From positions 33,577,204 to 33,641,203 of the forward strand of contig OX235273.1 of assembly GCA_944472155.2 (NCBI GenBank): 64,000 bases of DNA, read 5' to 3'. Positions 22,641 through 34,490 of this stretch are shown one piece after another. Position numbers and translations under genes: made by a program. The notes under the pieces are model-generated. The model had not been told where the DNA came from. It ran no database searches and was given only the letters and a program-made list of their open reading frames with translations. Source of the DNA: Trichobilharzia szidati (Eukaryota > Platyhelminthes > Trematoda > Strigeidida > Schistosomatidae). How positions within the stretch are numbered: position 1 is the first letter of the stretch; each line of letters starts with the position of its first letter.

Positions 22641-23030
22641 ACGTTTTACTTATTATTCTACCTATTATTATTATTATTATCATTCTTGATTCATTTAAAA
22701 CTATCCTTTATCAGTAGGATTATCTTAACTCACTTCAACATTATTATTATTGTTATTATAACTATTACTATTGATATTACTCTGTTTGCGATTCTTGATA
22801 TATTCTCTAATGAGTGATTGTTTATCTAAGTGATGTGATTGAAGTGTAATGCATTTTATATTAATTTTAATCAATCAAACTCCCTCTCCTCTTATCTATT
22901 TTAACATGATCTAGAAACGTTTGCACCTGTCTTTCTGAAGACTAATTCAGTGACGTTTATTTGTTTACCAGTCTTATATCTCCCAATGTAGCTTCAAAAG
23001 TATAAATATCCATGTATGTAAAGTATTCAG

Positions 23031-23061
23031 CTGATGAGTTCTACCGAAATTTGATGAATTC
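23031..23061 (+). ncRNA. Hammerhead-like motif downstream of PLE
   Basis: CTGATGAG (23031), CGAAAT and a possible 3-bp helix III (ATT/AAT) before a UH dinucleotide occur in hammerhead order about 390 bp after the PLE stop. Helix II is very weak. A related motif lies at the equivalent place after the PLE at 62 kb. Activity is doubtful. Confidence 0.25.
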
Positions 23062-23069
23062 ATTAAATC

Positions 23070-24590
23070 CTGCTTTGTTAATGTTTGTTGCATGTTTTAA
23101 AAATTCGTATCAGGAAATAAATGTTTCCGATATATATGTGGCACATGCTCCATTCAGGAAGTTACCTGAAGTTCTTGTGAGACATCGTTATCAGCAGGGT
23201 CTACCAAATACGGTAAACGATCAGTTACTCGCAAACAGGCACTTTATAGTTTGATATTTGTCATTACAAATATGGGATAACTGCTTACATTTTTGTATTG
23301 GTACAAGACTCTACCAACGAGTGACCTTCAAATGAGTTCACTTCAAGGTAGCTCTTAACTATGTATTTTGGTAGATTGGTGGATGGTGACTACCAATTAA
23401 CGTCAAATTACGTGCCCAGACATCGTCGAAGCATCTGCACAAGAAGCCGACATGTCAACCTGAGACCGAGCACTTTGGTTCAATCAATGGACAGAAAAAT
23501 CTACATTTCAATTAAATATATATTTTGGTAGTTAATAAAATCCCAGTAATTATGCTCAAGAGGTTGTGACCTACACAACGGAACGTTCGAAAATAGTTTC
23601 TTTTGATTTTTTCGACACGCTGGGATTATTTTAATACGTTTTATATTAATCAGTATGCTTATTTTCAAGACAATCACTGTCGTGGATAACAATGAAGCAA
23701 AATAACTTGAAGTACTAAAATTAGATTATTTGAAACTCACTTGCAATCGTATCTGGAGAACAAAAATATTTTGAAAATAATTCTATGAATTGATGAGTTA
23801 GTTTCGACGCTTTAAATGTGAGGAAAATTCCAAATGCATTCAGATTACTGTGAGTTACAGTTAAAACTACTCTCATTCGAAATTCTGAAATATGCCTTTA
23901 TATGAACGTTTCATATGCCAGCTGATTTCGTTTGGGATGTTTTACTTTCACATTCGGTGGAACGCGAATTTTATGAAAGGCTTAGCCGACTGAGTATCAT
24001 AAATCAGTCTGTTTCAGGATGCAATTCATGTAGGAGAATCTGATTTAGAGTTTATGAATTTATTGTATTGGGCTATTTACTACAAATTAATTGAAATTCA
24101 GCGTTAGACAACAACCAAATCAGCCAGTAGTTCCAAATAGCCAAATCTGAACACTCTAAGTTGCTTAGCTAATTTTGGACTGTGCTCTTCAGTGTTGTGA
24201 CGTGTTTCACTCAGCTAAGAAAATACCACCCTTATTCTGGTGAGCTACTTGGACGATTTATTATTAAATTATGCCGGAGATAGTCCACTGCTGAAACGCC
24301 AGTGGATATTGAGATATCAATGAACTAATCACCTCCAAAAATATTAGCTTGCGTCTTCCCACCACTCCTAGAATCACTCAGTGTTTCAGCACCAATAACA
24401 CAAGCTTTTTAATTATTCCAGCCCACTCTGAATTGAGCAGCTATGTTCATTTCGTGAAGAGTAATAAGTCAATTGTTTATTGAATACTATATGGTGTTTG
24501 ACATCCCGCTCGATTGACGAATCTCAGCACAGTATACACTCCTAAAACTACTTTTGATATACACACACCTGACCAACCAAAAGTTTATAT
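23070..24590. other. Unassigned DNA
   Basis: No gene or recognised element. Confidence 0.45.
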
Positions 24591-24595
24591 CCTGT

Positions 24596-26690
24596 AAAAA
24601 TGCGTCTAACATATGGAAACTTTTCAAAGAAATTACTGGTGGTTAGCAGATGAACAGTATTCCTTTTTCCCTCGATGTTTCCAAACTAAACAAGTCCTTC
24701 ATACATTATTCCACAAATGCCATACTCTCTAGTGCTACAAGTGATAATGAAACCTGCTTCCCTGGATTTACTACAAATGATGTTCTAAAATGTCTCCAGT
24801 CTATGAACCCTTCTTGTAGCCTGGGTCCAAATGGTTTGCCTAGTGTTATTCTTAAAAAATGTGCAAATATCCTGTGTTTTCCTCTCATGGACATATTCAA
24901 TGAATCTTTTTCCAAAAATGTCGTGCCAGCCGTTTGGAAGGACATTAAAATTGTACCTATTCCTAAGTCGTCTACTGCAACCTGTTTTAAATTTAGACCC
25001 ATTGCTATTACCTCCCTTTTCTAAAAGCTATGAAAAAGTTGCTCTTACTTAATCTTTAACCTTCACTTAAAGCCTTTAACGATCCCAAACAATTCGCCTA
25101 CAAATACAGAAGAAGTACTTTATATGCAGCTGCATTCTTATACCATAACATTGTCTCCAGCTTAGACAAGGGGGCTAAATTTGTTCGCTGCACCTTTCTA
25201 GATTATACATCTGCCTTCGACTCAGTACCTAGGGACATTTTACTAAACAAGCTTGCTGAAATTCAAACTAACTGCTGGGTTGTCAAATGGTTCCATTCTT
25301 ATTTCTCAGGAAGAAAGCAACACACTGTATGTCATGGAAAGTCGTCCACTTCATTGCTTACTGAGGCTGGTGTCCCTCAAGGCGTTGTCCTTTCTACTTT
25401 TCTGTTTTCTTTCTTCTTGCATGACTTGCCTAACTCCGATGAAATGAACTTTGTTAAATATGCCGATGATCTAACTATTTCAATGCCTGTTAACTCCCAG
25501 CTAGACTGCACTAAGATAAACAACTTTCTATCATTAATTAGGAAATGGTCTTCGTCTGACGGCCTTAAACGTAATCCCTCCGAATGTCAGACTGTTAATT
25601 TCAGTTTCCGATGTAACGAAAGTTAAATGATGAAGCTGTTGGTTCCTATGACCCTTGCAAAATTGATGATGCTGATATAGAAATCAAGTTTGAAGTTAAG
25701 TATCTTGGATAAATTCTCTCTTCTGACCTATCCTGGTCCTCATATGTCTTAGCGATTTCTAAAAGAATATTTCGTTTGACTTTTTACATTAAGAAGTTGA
25801 GGCACTCAGGCATAACTCAAACACTCCTCTGACAGTTTATCAACTCGTGTATTTTACCTATTCTTCTTTACTGTTCACCCTTATTCTTTCTTGGATTGCT
25901 TAAAAAGGACTTTGTCATACTTCGTAGAACTCTGAAGACTGGCTGTCAGTAGGGCGAGTGGTATCCCATTGGGCCATATCGTTGACATTGTTACTGATAG
26001 GCATTTGATGTCATGCAACAAATTCGCTAAAGGAATTTTGTCAGACTCTACCTGCAGCTCCAACCTTGTGTCTCCTCAGGTAAAACAAGAAGTCTCTTCA
26101 AAAGACTTTATGCACGTACGTCTAAGTATACAAATTCCACTATACCATATTTGGCACGTACTTTATGTGATGAAAATAGCGTCAGAAATGAACTAACCAA
26201 CCTTTTTAGCACCACTAAATAAACCATTTCTTTCAACCTTAAACCATCATACTTTATTGTTATTGTATTTCTTATATTTATAATCCTCTCATTTTTTTCG
26301 TTTTGTTTATTTTATTTTTCATAAGTGTGAACATAATTTTAAGCTGTATTATGACTGTTAACTTTGTATTTCACCTCACTATATCATATCAACAGAACAT
26401 TAAACCCAATAATCTATAACATGCTAAAGTTTCCAAACTGAATCGACAATACTGTTTGAAACAAACTCACTGTTATTATTATTATATTTAATAATCTCAA
26501 TTCATGCTTTGAATATTTTTGACTTTATGTCGTAAATGTGGACAAATTTCTCCGATTAATTTTGTTTTAATTTTTAATTTTATATACATTTTGAGTAAAT
26601 CAGATGCAATATTGTGACAAATATTGAGAATTCCATTCTGTATTATAAGTACTGTTTTTGGAATAAAGTAAATTATTATTATCTTCTTCA
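24596..26690 (+). mobile_element. CR1-like LINE, long decayed copy
   Basis: The plus strand holds an RT broken by several frameshifts: FTTNDVLKCLQSMNPS with GPNGLP, WKDIKIVPIPKS, FRPIAITS, QFAYKYRRST, then FLDYTSAFDSVPRDIL (box A), VPQGVVLS and KYADDLTIS (catalytic box). The C-terminal domain (FRLTFYIKKLRHSGI, LLKKDFVILRR) matches the 8.2-8.7 kb copy. The 3' end (26.60-26.69 kb) has ATTGAGAATTCCATTCTGTA, GGAATAAAG and an ATT-rich tail. No endonuclease domain is present, so it is 5'-truncated. Confidence 0.88.
25354..25626 (+). pseudogene. CR1-like RT palm/thumb segment with YADD
   Basis: This 90-codon open stretch contains GVPQGVVLSTFLFS and KYADDLTIS, the RT B and C boxes, followed by IRKWSSSDGLKRNPSECQ, the usual post-YADD segment. 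Stops and frameshifts on both sides show the polymerase is no longer functional. Confidence 0.8.
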
Positions 26691-26699
26691 CAGTGTACC

Positions 26700-28205
26700 C
26701 ACAGGAAGTGATGCTTTGAAATTCATCTGACATTGTCTTTGATATCTTTCTTTTCGTTGTGGCTATTAGGAGTGAGAATGGGGTGTCCTTATTTTATTTA
26801 ATTTTTTTATGATAAGTGTAAACTGATGAGTACAGGAAAACGTTGTGTGCTGAGCTACTGATTCAGTTATCTTGAATACGCTATCATCACAGCCCCGTAA
26901 ATGTCTGAACACTGAAGTTTAACACGTTTTATACAAGTTTCTGCAACAAACCTTGGTAATTGAAGGGCGTTTTCATGAATGAATCAGTCATTTAGACAGA
27001 AAATTTCACGTTTTTAAATAGGCATTATAATGATAGACTAATCTCCTCGTGATATTGATTTATAACTGGGTGGACATCTGAAACATCATTGTGTGATTAA
27101 ACCGGTAATTCATCATTGACTTACTGAAATGAGGTGTGTGTAAACATAAAATTCTGTATATCGCGTAATGAGTATTTCATTCCATGAAAATAAAAATTTC
27201 ATTTCAATAATGTTGGATTTTGTAGCATTAATGAGACCATCTCAACCTGCTATCATGAACGTACGCTGAAATGATACATATTCGTGGAGGTTATTTATAA
27301 CGGCGGTGACAGTACATTGTGTTTCATGAAAACATTACTCAATCATCTGTGTAAGTCTGTAATATTTGTATGGTTAAGTATAAATAATTCACTTGCACTT
27401 CAAATATTTTCTGTAATCAGTTTGTATTTAGAGCGATAATAGCGTAGTCAAATGAAATTCTGATTTAGTTGACTTCATTTACGATTCACTGTTTCTTGGA
27501 AATATGACAGAGTGAAACGAAATCATAAGTTATATCATTTGAAATATGTTTCCTATCGTAATTACAAGAGAGTCTCATGTTTCCTTAGACTTCCCTTAAA
27601 CAGAGTGACTTTGGAAATGCAGAGAAATATATATATCAAATGTCGGTAAGAAAGGCATAATACCTAACTGACATCAGATAGGCAACCATACAGAACCAGT
27701 GGCTATTGCCCAGCAAAAAGGTCTTTCATTAAGATTCTTCAGAATCATTCAGCTAAAAGGGTGCCTTAATTCAAAACCTAGAAACGGGAGTGGTATTCAC
27801 TATTCATTCCAAAAACACAGTTTCTAGGTATCAAACCTGGTTTCGTGTTTGAAGAAATGGCGTAAATATAAGGTTGCTGTTAAGGTAGCAATATTGTTGC
27901 ACCTGATTTGGTGCACTGCTTCTTTAAGCTTTATGTGACGGAATTAGTCTGGATATTACAACCTCTGAGGATGCTTTCTCATTCATAGATATTCAAATGA
28001 ATTTATTCCTGTTGATGTTCACCTTTTAACTGATCTTTTGAATCATCGTTTTTCGATTTTGATTACTGATCGAAACTGAATGCTGAAGATTATATGTACT
28101 TGATTGTGACACTTATTATCACCATCTTTTTTTGAAAACAGCTTGATACGATGATTTTGAAATTCGTCTTCACTTCAACAGAATAGTTTAGAAAGCTTAT
28201 CAAGT
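26700..28205. other. Unassigned DNA
   Basis: No gene recognised. A small hairpin with ten-base arms (ACCTAGAAAC/GTTTCTAGGT) lies near 27775-27832. Confidence 0.4.
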
Positions 28206-28899
28206 ACTACTGTCAAGGTACTTAGCCCTAAGTTCCTATCGTAATGAAGACTTGAGCGATTCAGCCGATAAATACTATGTGCGTTCTTCAACTTTAAATC
28301 CAAAATACCAGTATTCCTTGAACGAAATTATATTGTTTGGCAATTAAAGTGAAGAAAACCACAAAGTCTACAAACAAATGTTAAGTACAAATGAAGTTAT
28401 AAAGTACTTTTATTCGTATTTAACTCCAGTCTTCCTTCAACTTGCAAGCGATCGACCATTCGCGCCTTTCAGTTGCCCATTAATGGCTGCCAGACCCAAT
28501 AAAACAAACGTTCAATGTTCACGTCCATTGACACTCCCCGGCAAAAAAGGGTCCATCCCTTTTTTCCACAGCGGCGGTAACCTTGAACTGAACTGCCAAT
28601 GCAAGAACCTGGGCCAATCGGGACTAGGCTAAAATTGGAAAAGCAAGACAAAAAAGCCCAACACACAGCAAACATACCACATCACACCGACACGCTCTCC
28701 GCGGCGCGTATGATCTACGCTCTCCGACGACAGTACCACCACTGATCTCGTTCACAAAGTATCGATTGCTTCATTCCACTCTAGCCCAATCCTCTCCCCG
28801 GCGTATCCAATCGCGTACGCTGACTCTAACATTACTCGATTCGTTCACAAGTTTAGAAGCGAATTCAGAAGTACTTACAAAAGCATTACAAGATGATTC

Positions 28900-29285
28900 A
28901 CACAATGCGACAACTATAAAATTAACCGACAATCAGATGAATCGGAACCCACTGAATTACTCAACACAAACATATGTACAATCAATACATCAAGTATTGC
29001 GGATTCTGCCTTGACGAGCTACCCTTGAAGAACTGTAGGACTTACAGCAGTACGCCTACATTCCTTCTCAGGTTGACGATCCAAGTGGAAGACGTCCGGA
29101 CACAAACAAAATTATTCAACAGATAGAAGAGGGATGATACCAATTCAATATATACAACATGAACGTATGAACAAAATAATACACCAAGTACGATGGACTG
29201 CTCTTTGACGTACTACCCTCGAAGAATTGTAGGACTTACAGCAGTACGCCTACAACCCTTCTCAGGTTGACGCCCTTAAGTTGGA
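28900..29285. repeat. Tandem repeat of about 190 bp, two units
   Basis: CTTACAGCAGTACGCCTACA and the following CTTCTCAGGTTGACG occur near 29040-29075 and again near 29230-29270, with similar flanks on both sides (ATACATCAAGTA against ATACACCAAGTA). The repeat period is about 190 bp. It lies inside the gag-only element. Confidence 0.65.
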
Positions 29286-29831
29286 AAATCGTCGTTGAGT
29301 TCGTTTGCTGACCTCCTTCCATCATCTATATCCTCGACTCTGAATGGAAACACGCCCATGACATTGTATCGTGGAATGTAGATGACTAACAAACATACGA
29401 CGTATCTAGCCAACCAAGCGAATGTACAGAGTAATTTGCACCAAAGATAATAACATTCAAATAGTAATTTGAAACCTGGAATGCCTTTATTCGTGCAGGT
29501 CAGTCTAACAGTTACCACCTTGTACACAGTTGGCTTATCGTCACTAAACTGGCCATTGACTTTCGTCGCTTCGAACGGACCGACATTAGCATAATCACTG
29601 CATAAGACACGTGGGTTCATGGACGACTCTTTCACTGCATATGACAACAGCCACTCTTTTCAACAATGGATTACCAGTTACGACTACAGGCTTCTTCACC
29701 GCACCATTATCGTCACACGATTCGGAGTCAGAACATGATGACGCTGACTTCACATTCAGCTTGCCACTAAAGTTGCTCATTGCTTCACAGTTCGCCTTTG
29801 TATGCACTTCTTGCAAATGAACGAAGCACAA
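29276..29831 (-). pseudogene. Gag C-terminal/protease-region remnant
   Basis: Two overlapping minus-strand frames follow gag: one with CFVHLQEVHTKANCEAM (possible degenerate zinc knuckle) and CSDSESCDDNG, and another with VLCSDYANVGPFEATKV. In BEL elements the protease follows here. The reading frame is broken and polymerase sequence never appears. Confidence 0.4.
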
Positions 29832-29849
29832 CCGTGTTTGCCTTGCAGC

Positions 29850-30716
29850 TTATAACTTATCCGTTGGGGACGTCTCACTAAAGCTGTCACAATCATTAGG
29901 TTTACTAGACACCATACAGCTTTCTCGATATCCACTACGCTGAGACCCCTTTGTCATAAATGATTGCATTTTGCTCTCTGATTTCTCTATTCCAGGGGTA
30001 GTATGCAGTATACTAGCAAACTTGCTCAAAGCTTGGTCGACACTGTTTTTCACCAGGCTCACAATGTCATCCAACCCGGGCTCTAAACCCTCCTCCTCTA
30101 GACGTGAACAAACCTTTATGAACTTCCTTTGTAGACGGACAGGTAATCTCTTGGCAACAGTCTCAAGCACGGAACTTGAGTTCAATTCATCTACGTAGTT
30201 AAAAGACATGAGTGTATTTCTATATACCATCAAATTATCCAAGAACTCTGCAAGTTCCTCTGAGTTATCGTTTAACTGTGATCCGTTACCTTTCACTGTC
30301 TCGAAAATACTGCGGGATATCATAAATGGTTTTCCAAACCTTTGACGTAGTATCTTCCTTGCCTCAGCATATCCTTCGTTCGGGGGCATAAACTTACAGC
30401 ACTGTATGGCTCTTGCAGCAACACCAGTGCAATATCTCAATAAATACATTAACTTCATTTCATCATTTAATACAAAACTGCTCAGCATGACCTCAAACTC
30501 TTTGGTGAACTGTGGGTAGTCGGCTGGGTTTCCATCGAGGTATCGCGGTTCAAATTTCGGCAATCTTAAACCCTTACTATCCCTTAACGGTGAAGCGTGA
30601 ACATCAAACTCAACATGCTGAGTATCATACATATCATTACAATTAACAGGCAACTCATCGTTACTTACTTTTTTGTCTGCTTCCATGGTGCCACATCCCT
30701 CTCTTGACCCAGGCAT
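29850..30716 (-). CDS. BEL/Pao-type Gag (DUF1759-like)
   Basis: A 288-codon open frame begins ATG at 30716. Residues from about 50 on read LPKFEPRYLDGNPADYPQFT, then EFEVMLSS, MKLMYLLRYCTG and AARAI, the hallmark of BEL/Pao Gag proteins, which form the retrotransposon particle. The segment YAEARKILRQRFGKP matches the family's 'A---L--RFG-P' block. It is the longest uninterrupted host-independent ORF in the window apart from the RTE nuclease. No zinc knuckle lies within it; a C-F-V-H-type remnant follows at about 29.8 kb in another frame. Confidence 0.8.
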   Translation of the reverse strand: MPGSREGCGTMEADKKVSNDELPVNCNDMYDTQHVEFDVHASPLRDSKGLRLPKFEPRYLDGNPADYPQFTKEFEVMLSSFVLNDEMKLMYLLRYCTGVAARAIQCCKFMPPNEGYAEARKILRQRFGKPFMISRSIFETVKGNGSQLNDNSEELAEFLDNLMVYRNTLMSFNYVDELNSSSVLETVAKRLPVRLQRKFIKVCSRLEEEGLEPGLDDIVSLVKNSVDQALSKFASILHTTPGIEKSESKMQSFMTKGSQRSGYRESCMVSSKPNDCDSFSETSPTDKL

Positions 30717-30889
30717 TATCCAACGTCACCAAAGAATCCAAATAGCGTTGATAATCCTTGTCCTAAGAGAAGCTGGCTGCAGATCTAGTAAGTACACCCG
30801 GACGATTTCCAGAAGGCGCCCACGAAGACGTAGAGAAGAATAAAAACTGTCAAAGAACTTAGGGCTAAGTTCCTTGACAACTACCACAA

Positions 30890-32025
30890 CCTAATTCACA
30901 GCTTCATCTGAAAACCATGACTCTAAGATTTTTCTTTTAAACAGCTCCTTCTGAAATTTTGATTCTCATTTGATGAAAAATTTGACCATTACCAACTCTG
31001 ACTATATCCAGCATCCTCAATCTCCTTGGCGAAGCTTATTCCAGAAACAGCATATCAAAATAGAATATTGTATTCTTTAGGCTATTAGTGAATGTGTGTT
31101 GCAAATTCACACGGTCAAGAGATGCTTGTACGATGTTCTAGAAATCATGATGCACAATGATTGATGTTGTGTCTGCTGTTTGTGAATGCGGAATTCATGA
31201 CGCCTTCCAAATATTTTTCAGATGTGCACAGAATGAACAACTGACATTTCATTAGTTTTCCATATTTAATCATGATGTGGTGTTTTCTAACTATTTCAAA
31301 GGACTTTTTAACACACCTTACGCAGGTATTTTTGTAGGTGTCTGTTCGAACATGTCATTCAAGTCGTGTAGTTTATCTTTGTGTACACCGGATGCAATCA
31401 CAATGTCTAAAAATCTACATGAATTACTCGTTTTCTCTATTGAATCTTCAGTTATGTTGTGACTCTAATTATCATACAGTTGCATCTTTAACTACAATTT
31501 ACATTGTTAAGGAAAAACTATCATTAAGACGACAGCCTGAATTAGTTCATCTGTGTGAAGTTTCCGAAACCCAACATTCATATCCCAGCCAATAAAAATT
31601 TTGGCTTATGTAGTAGCAGCGAAAGCAAAAAAATATTCGAGGTGAAGCAAAGGAACTGAATAGTTGCAGATTCAGAAACTTCCCAAGCATGGATTCACGA
31701 TGAGGTCGCCTTTCGATGAATGTTCAACAGATTCAAGCATTAAATTGTATGAATTATAAAGAAGGAGCATTGTTCACCGTCATCTTCACCAGTACTTCCT
31801 TTTGATGGCAACTATTCCAAAGCGCTCCCTAGTGTACGTGGAAGGCGACATCATATAAAGTATTCATCTGAGTCAAAATATTTTCTGCTTTGACCACAAG
31901 GGCGAGTAAGTGAAAAATAATACAGAGTAAAATCGCCAATCCTGTAAAATAGACACACGATAATGTGGGCATTAGGTATTTGTAAAATCATACATTTCAA
32001 AACGATTTTATGTGAATATAAATTT
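30890..32025. other. Unassigned DNA
   Basis: No gene or recognised element. Confidence 0.4.
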
Positions 32026-32029
32026 CAGA

Positions 32030-32333
32030 CATTTGTACAGTTACAGATATCTTAAGTTTCAGCTTCAACGATGATATTGAAAAAGTATAGACAGAAGATT
32101 TAACAAATATGTCATGATGACATAAAAAAGAACATCACATTATTATGTCTCGAAAAAATCATCAATTTTTAGAAGTTACTTTTTTGAGACATTTACGCAT
32201 TTCTATTGAGAATGTTAAACATCGATTTGAGAATAGAATTTAGACATTATGTACTTCTGTAAAAACTACTTTTATTCTTTATAAAATTGTTCGCTGTATC
32301 CCTCACTGTGTTGTATCAAGTAAAATACTCTAT
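32030..32333 (+). repeat. Left copy of a 300-bp inverted repeat
   Basis: This stretch is the diverged reverse complement of 36187-36490. Shared landmarks include ATGTCTCGAAAAAATCATCA, ACATTATGTACTTCTGTAA and TTGTATCAAGTAAAATACTCT. The pair brackets the PLE cluster. No coding or terminal transposon signature was recognised. Confidence 0.7.
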
Positions 32334-32339
32334 ATTGAA

Positions 32340-33136
32340 ATCAAAACAAGATTTTGAGCGAACAATTGTTTTCGATAACTTCTTCTTCAGGCTCCACAGT
32401 TATAAATCCACGAATAATAGAGTACATATAGCCAATAAAGGCAAATGAAAATAATATCAGAAGCTGTATTGGGGTGCATGTGTAAGTTGAGATGATAGTC
32501 CATTAGTTAACATAGTCAATCAAATGTGTATGGGGTGTATAGCCAGAAAAAATGTGATGAAGTGTGAATGAACAATTTGGTAATGTAGTGTTGTTTTATA
32601 GTCAACAGAATACAAGTGTCATTGGGGTGAGAAAAATGCGATAACCACAAAATACATACAAACACACATTAACAAAGGGGACACTGAATGTGAGGGCTGA
32701 CCGGTAATGTCTAATGGTAAAATAGAGAGGCTAAATTGTAAGTTGTAATAAGATGTTACAGAATTGGTAGGCTTAGTATAAAATCATCAAGGCTGACAAA
32801 AATTAAGGGTAACAATGAGGTGAAATAAACTGGGTGGAGAAATGGTATTAATGATAATAATAGTACGAAAAATTATGATCCTGGTGACCTTATAGTGGGC
32901 CAGGGTAGACAAAGAGAGTGAATAATTTTTTTCTGTACACATAAGTCTGGCCTCTCTTCATTAATCTCTAAAGCCTCAGCTATGGCTAGGAGGCGTAATC
33001 GTGTGACTTTGGGGAGATTGTTCGTTACTCGATACACAACTGTAAATGACTGATCTAATTTGATGCTGTGTTCCCTATCCACTAGATGAGACAGAATTGC
33101 ACTATTTAATGATTTCAGTAAATTGAATATTCCCAT
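32340..33136 (-). mobile_element. Penelope-like element 3' end (copy A of the cluster)
   Basis: The minus-strand frame 33136-32873 encodes HLVDREHSIKLDQSF, then RLRLLAIAEALEI, LCVQKKIIHSL and LCLPWP. A 3' region follows to about 32345 with the hammerhead-like motif at 32356-32394. The copy lacks the RT and most of the GIY-YIG domain. Confidence 0.8.
32356..32394 (-). ncRNA. Hammerhead-like motif in PLE terminal region
   Basis: On the minus strand GAGC pairs with GCTC (helix I), enclosing CTGAAGA (fits CUGANGA), a ten-base insert, GAAA, a 3-bp helix III (AAC-AATT-GTT) and C at the cleavage position. Helix II is nearly absent. The location after the PLE ORF is where hammerheads are known in Penelope-like retroelements. 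Confidence 0.4.
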
Positions 33137-33140
33137 AATT

Positions 33141-33546
33141 TATTCAGAACAAAATATTTAGAGCGAACAATTGTTTTCAATGAATTCTTCTTCAGGCTCT
33201 ACAATTATAAATCCATTAATTTAAGCATACAATAGCCAGTAAAGGCAAATTAGAATCATATCAGAAAGTGTATTGTGGAACAAGTATAAGATGGGATGGA
33301 ATAATAGTCAGATAGTTTTTTAATATGCATGGTCAATGAGAACATGGGACAAAATCAGATGAAGTAACTTAATTTAATGATGTGTGTACAAATATGAATA
33401 TAGTCAACAGAAAATACAGGTTTCGAGAGTGTGTGTCTTCTTCTTCACATGTAAACTGAATAGTTGGGTGAACACTATTAACAGCACTTAGAAGCTCTTG
33501 TTTATTAAGATTTATATCACAAACGATGAAGGTATCATCTACGTGA
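33141..33546 (-). mobile_element. Inverted PLE piece: RT box joined to terminal repeat
   Basis: The minus strand at 33546-33434 reads HVDDTFIVCDINLNKQELL, the catalytic (Y)VDD box of a PLE RT, ending at TIQFTCEEE. It is then joined directly to the PLE 3' terminal region (33433-33148), skipping the rest of the RT and the endonuclease. That terminal region is the inverse of 34187-34478. Confidence 0.75.
33159..33201 (-). ncRNA. Hammerhead-like motif in PLE terminal region (inverted copy)
   Basis: This is the reverse complement of the motif at 34419-34461, with helix I TAGAGC/GCTCTA, CTGAAGA, GAAA and the AAC/GTT helix III. Confidence 0.4.
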
Positions 33547-33562
33547 ACATGTACCTGTATGG

Positions 33563-34490
33563 TTGAGTGAAGGAGTAACCAAATGTGTAAATAGTGCAGT
33601 CTTAGCCCACTTGGTAGATGCGGGACACCCGATAAAACTTGACCATGCGTTCTCAGTTATTTACCACGTTCCTGTTAATCTATCTAGAGGACCTCGACTA
33701 CGTCTTCTATCAGTAGCTGAAGTGGTTGAAATCAATACCAGAAGACCGACTCTTTGTATATAGAAGAAGTATGTTCAACCACTGTGTTTACCTTGGCCTA
33801 CAATAAAGCCAACAAATCCTCCATTAACACTATAAATTCCTTTCACAATTTTCTTTTCTTTTCTTCTTCTGTTCCTCTGTTTCATCGACAATCGTTCATT
33901 TTTCGACTTTTATGATTTCATGACCTTTCTTATGATTTTATTAACTTAGGTTTAAGTAGTGCTTTTCTAACTTGCTATCGTATTTACAAAATCCTGTTCA
34001 TTCCACTTCATTATATTCATTTTTATTATTTGACAATCATTCACCAATAGTATTTGTAATTTTACACCATATCATCGTTATTATTTTACAATCATTCTTA
34101 CTGTCGTTATTTTCAACCTTGAACTTATGTCTAGTCCGCCACATTCGTTGGTTTATTTTCATATTGCCTCACACATCCTGATTACACACACTCTCGAAAC
34201 CTGTATTTTCTGTTGACTATATTTATATATATACACACATCATTAAATTAAATTACTTCATCTGAATTTGTCCCATGTTCTCATTGACCATGCATATTAA
34301 AAAACTATCTGACTATTATTCCATCCCATCTTATACTTGTTCCACAATACACTTTCTGATATGATTCTAATTTGCCTTTACTGGCTATTGTATGCTTAAA
34401 TTAATGGATTTATAATTGTAGAGCCTGAAGAAGAATTCATTGAAAACAATTGTTCGCTCTAAATATTTTGTTCTGATTTAATGATTTGCT
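33563..34490 (+). mobile_element. Penelope-like element C-terminus plus terminal repeat
   Basis: The plus strand encodes VNSAVLAHLVDAGHPIKLDH, then PRLRLLSVAEVVEI and PTLCI, a TAG stop in place of an expected VQ codon, then KKYVQPLCLPWPT. The terminal region 34187-34490 follows, containing the hammerhead-like motif. It is directly followed by PLE RT N-terminal sequence, so terminal repeat and next unit are in tandem. Confidence 0.8.
34419..34461 (+). ncRNA. Hammerhead-like motif in PLE terminal region
   Basis: Six-base helix I (TAGAGC at 34419-34424 with GCTCTA at 34456-34461), CTGAAGA (34425-34431, fits CUGANGA), GAAA (34442-34445), helix III of 3 bp with loop AATT, and C34455 at the predicted cleavage position. 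Helix II is at best two pairs, so self-cleavage may be weak or need a dimer, as proposed for other PLE hammerheads. Confidence 0.45.

Larger units (their letters stand above)
28211..30879 (-). mobile_element. BEL/Pao-type gag-only element with inverted ends and 5-bp TSD
   Basis: The unit starts TGTCAAGGTACTTAGCCC (28211) and its right end read on the other strand starts TGTCAAGGAACTTAGCCC (30879), an inverted terminal match of about 26 bp. Both flanks carry ACTAC (28206-28210 and 30880-30884), a perfect 5-bp target duplication as made by BEL/Pao integrases. TG...CA ends also fit an LTR element. The interior encodes a gag-like ORF but no RT, RNase H or integrase, and I could not find two matching LTRs. 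Base composition is more GC-rich than the surroundings. Confidence 0.7.

Noticed and set aside
26825..26860. Hammerhead at CTGATGAGTACAGGAAAAC
   Set aside because: Core words are present but no helix I, II or III can form.
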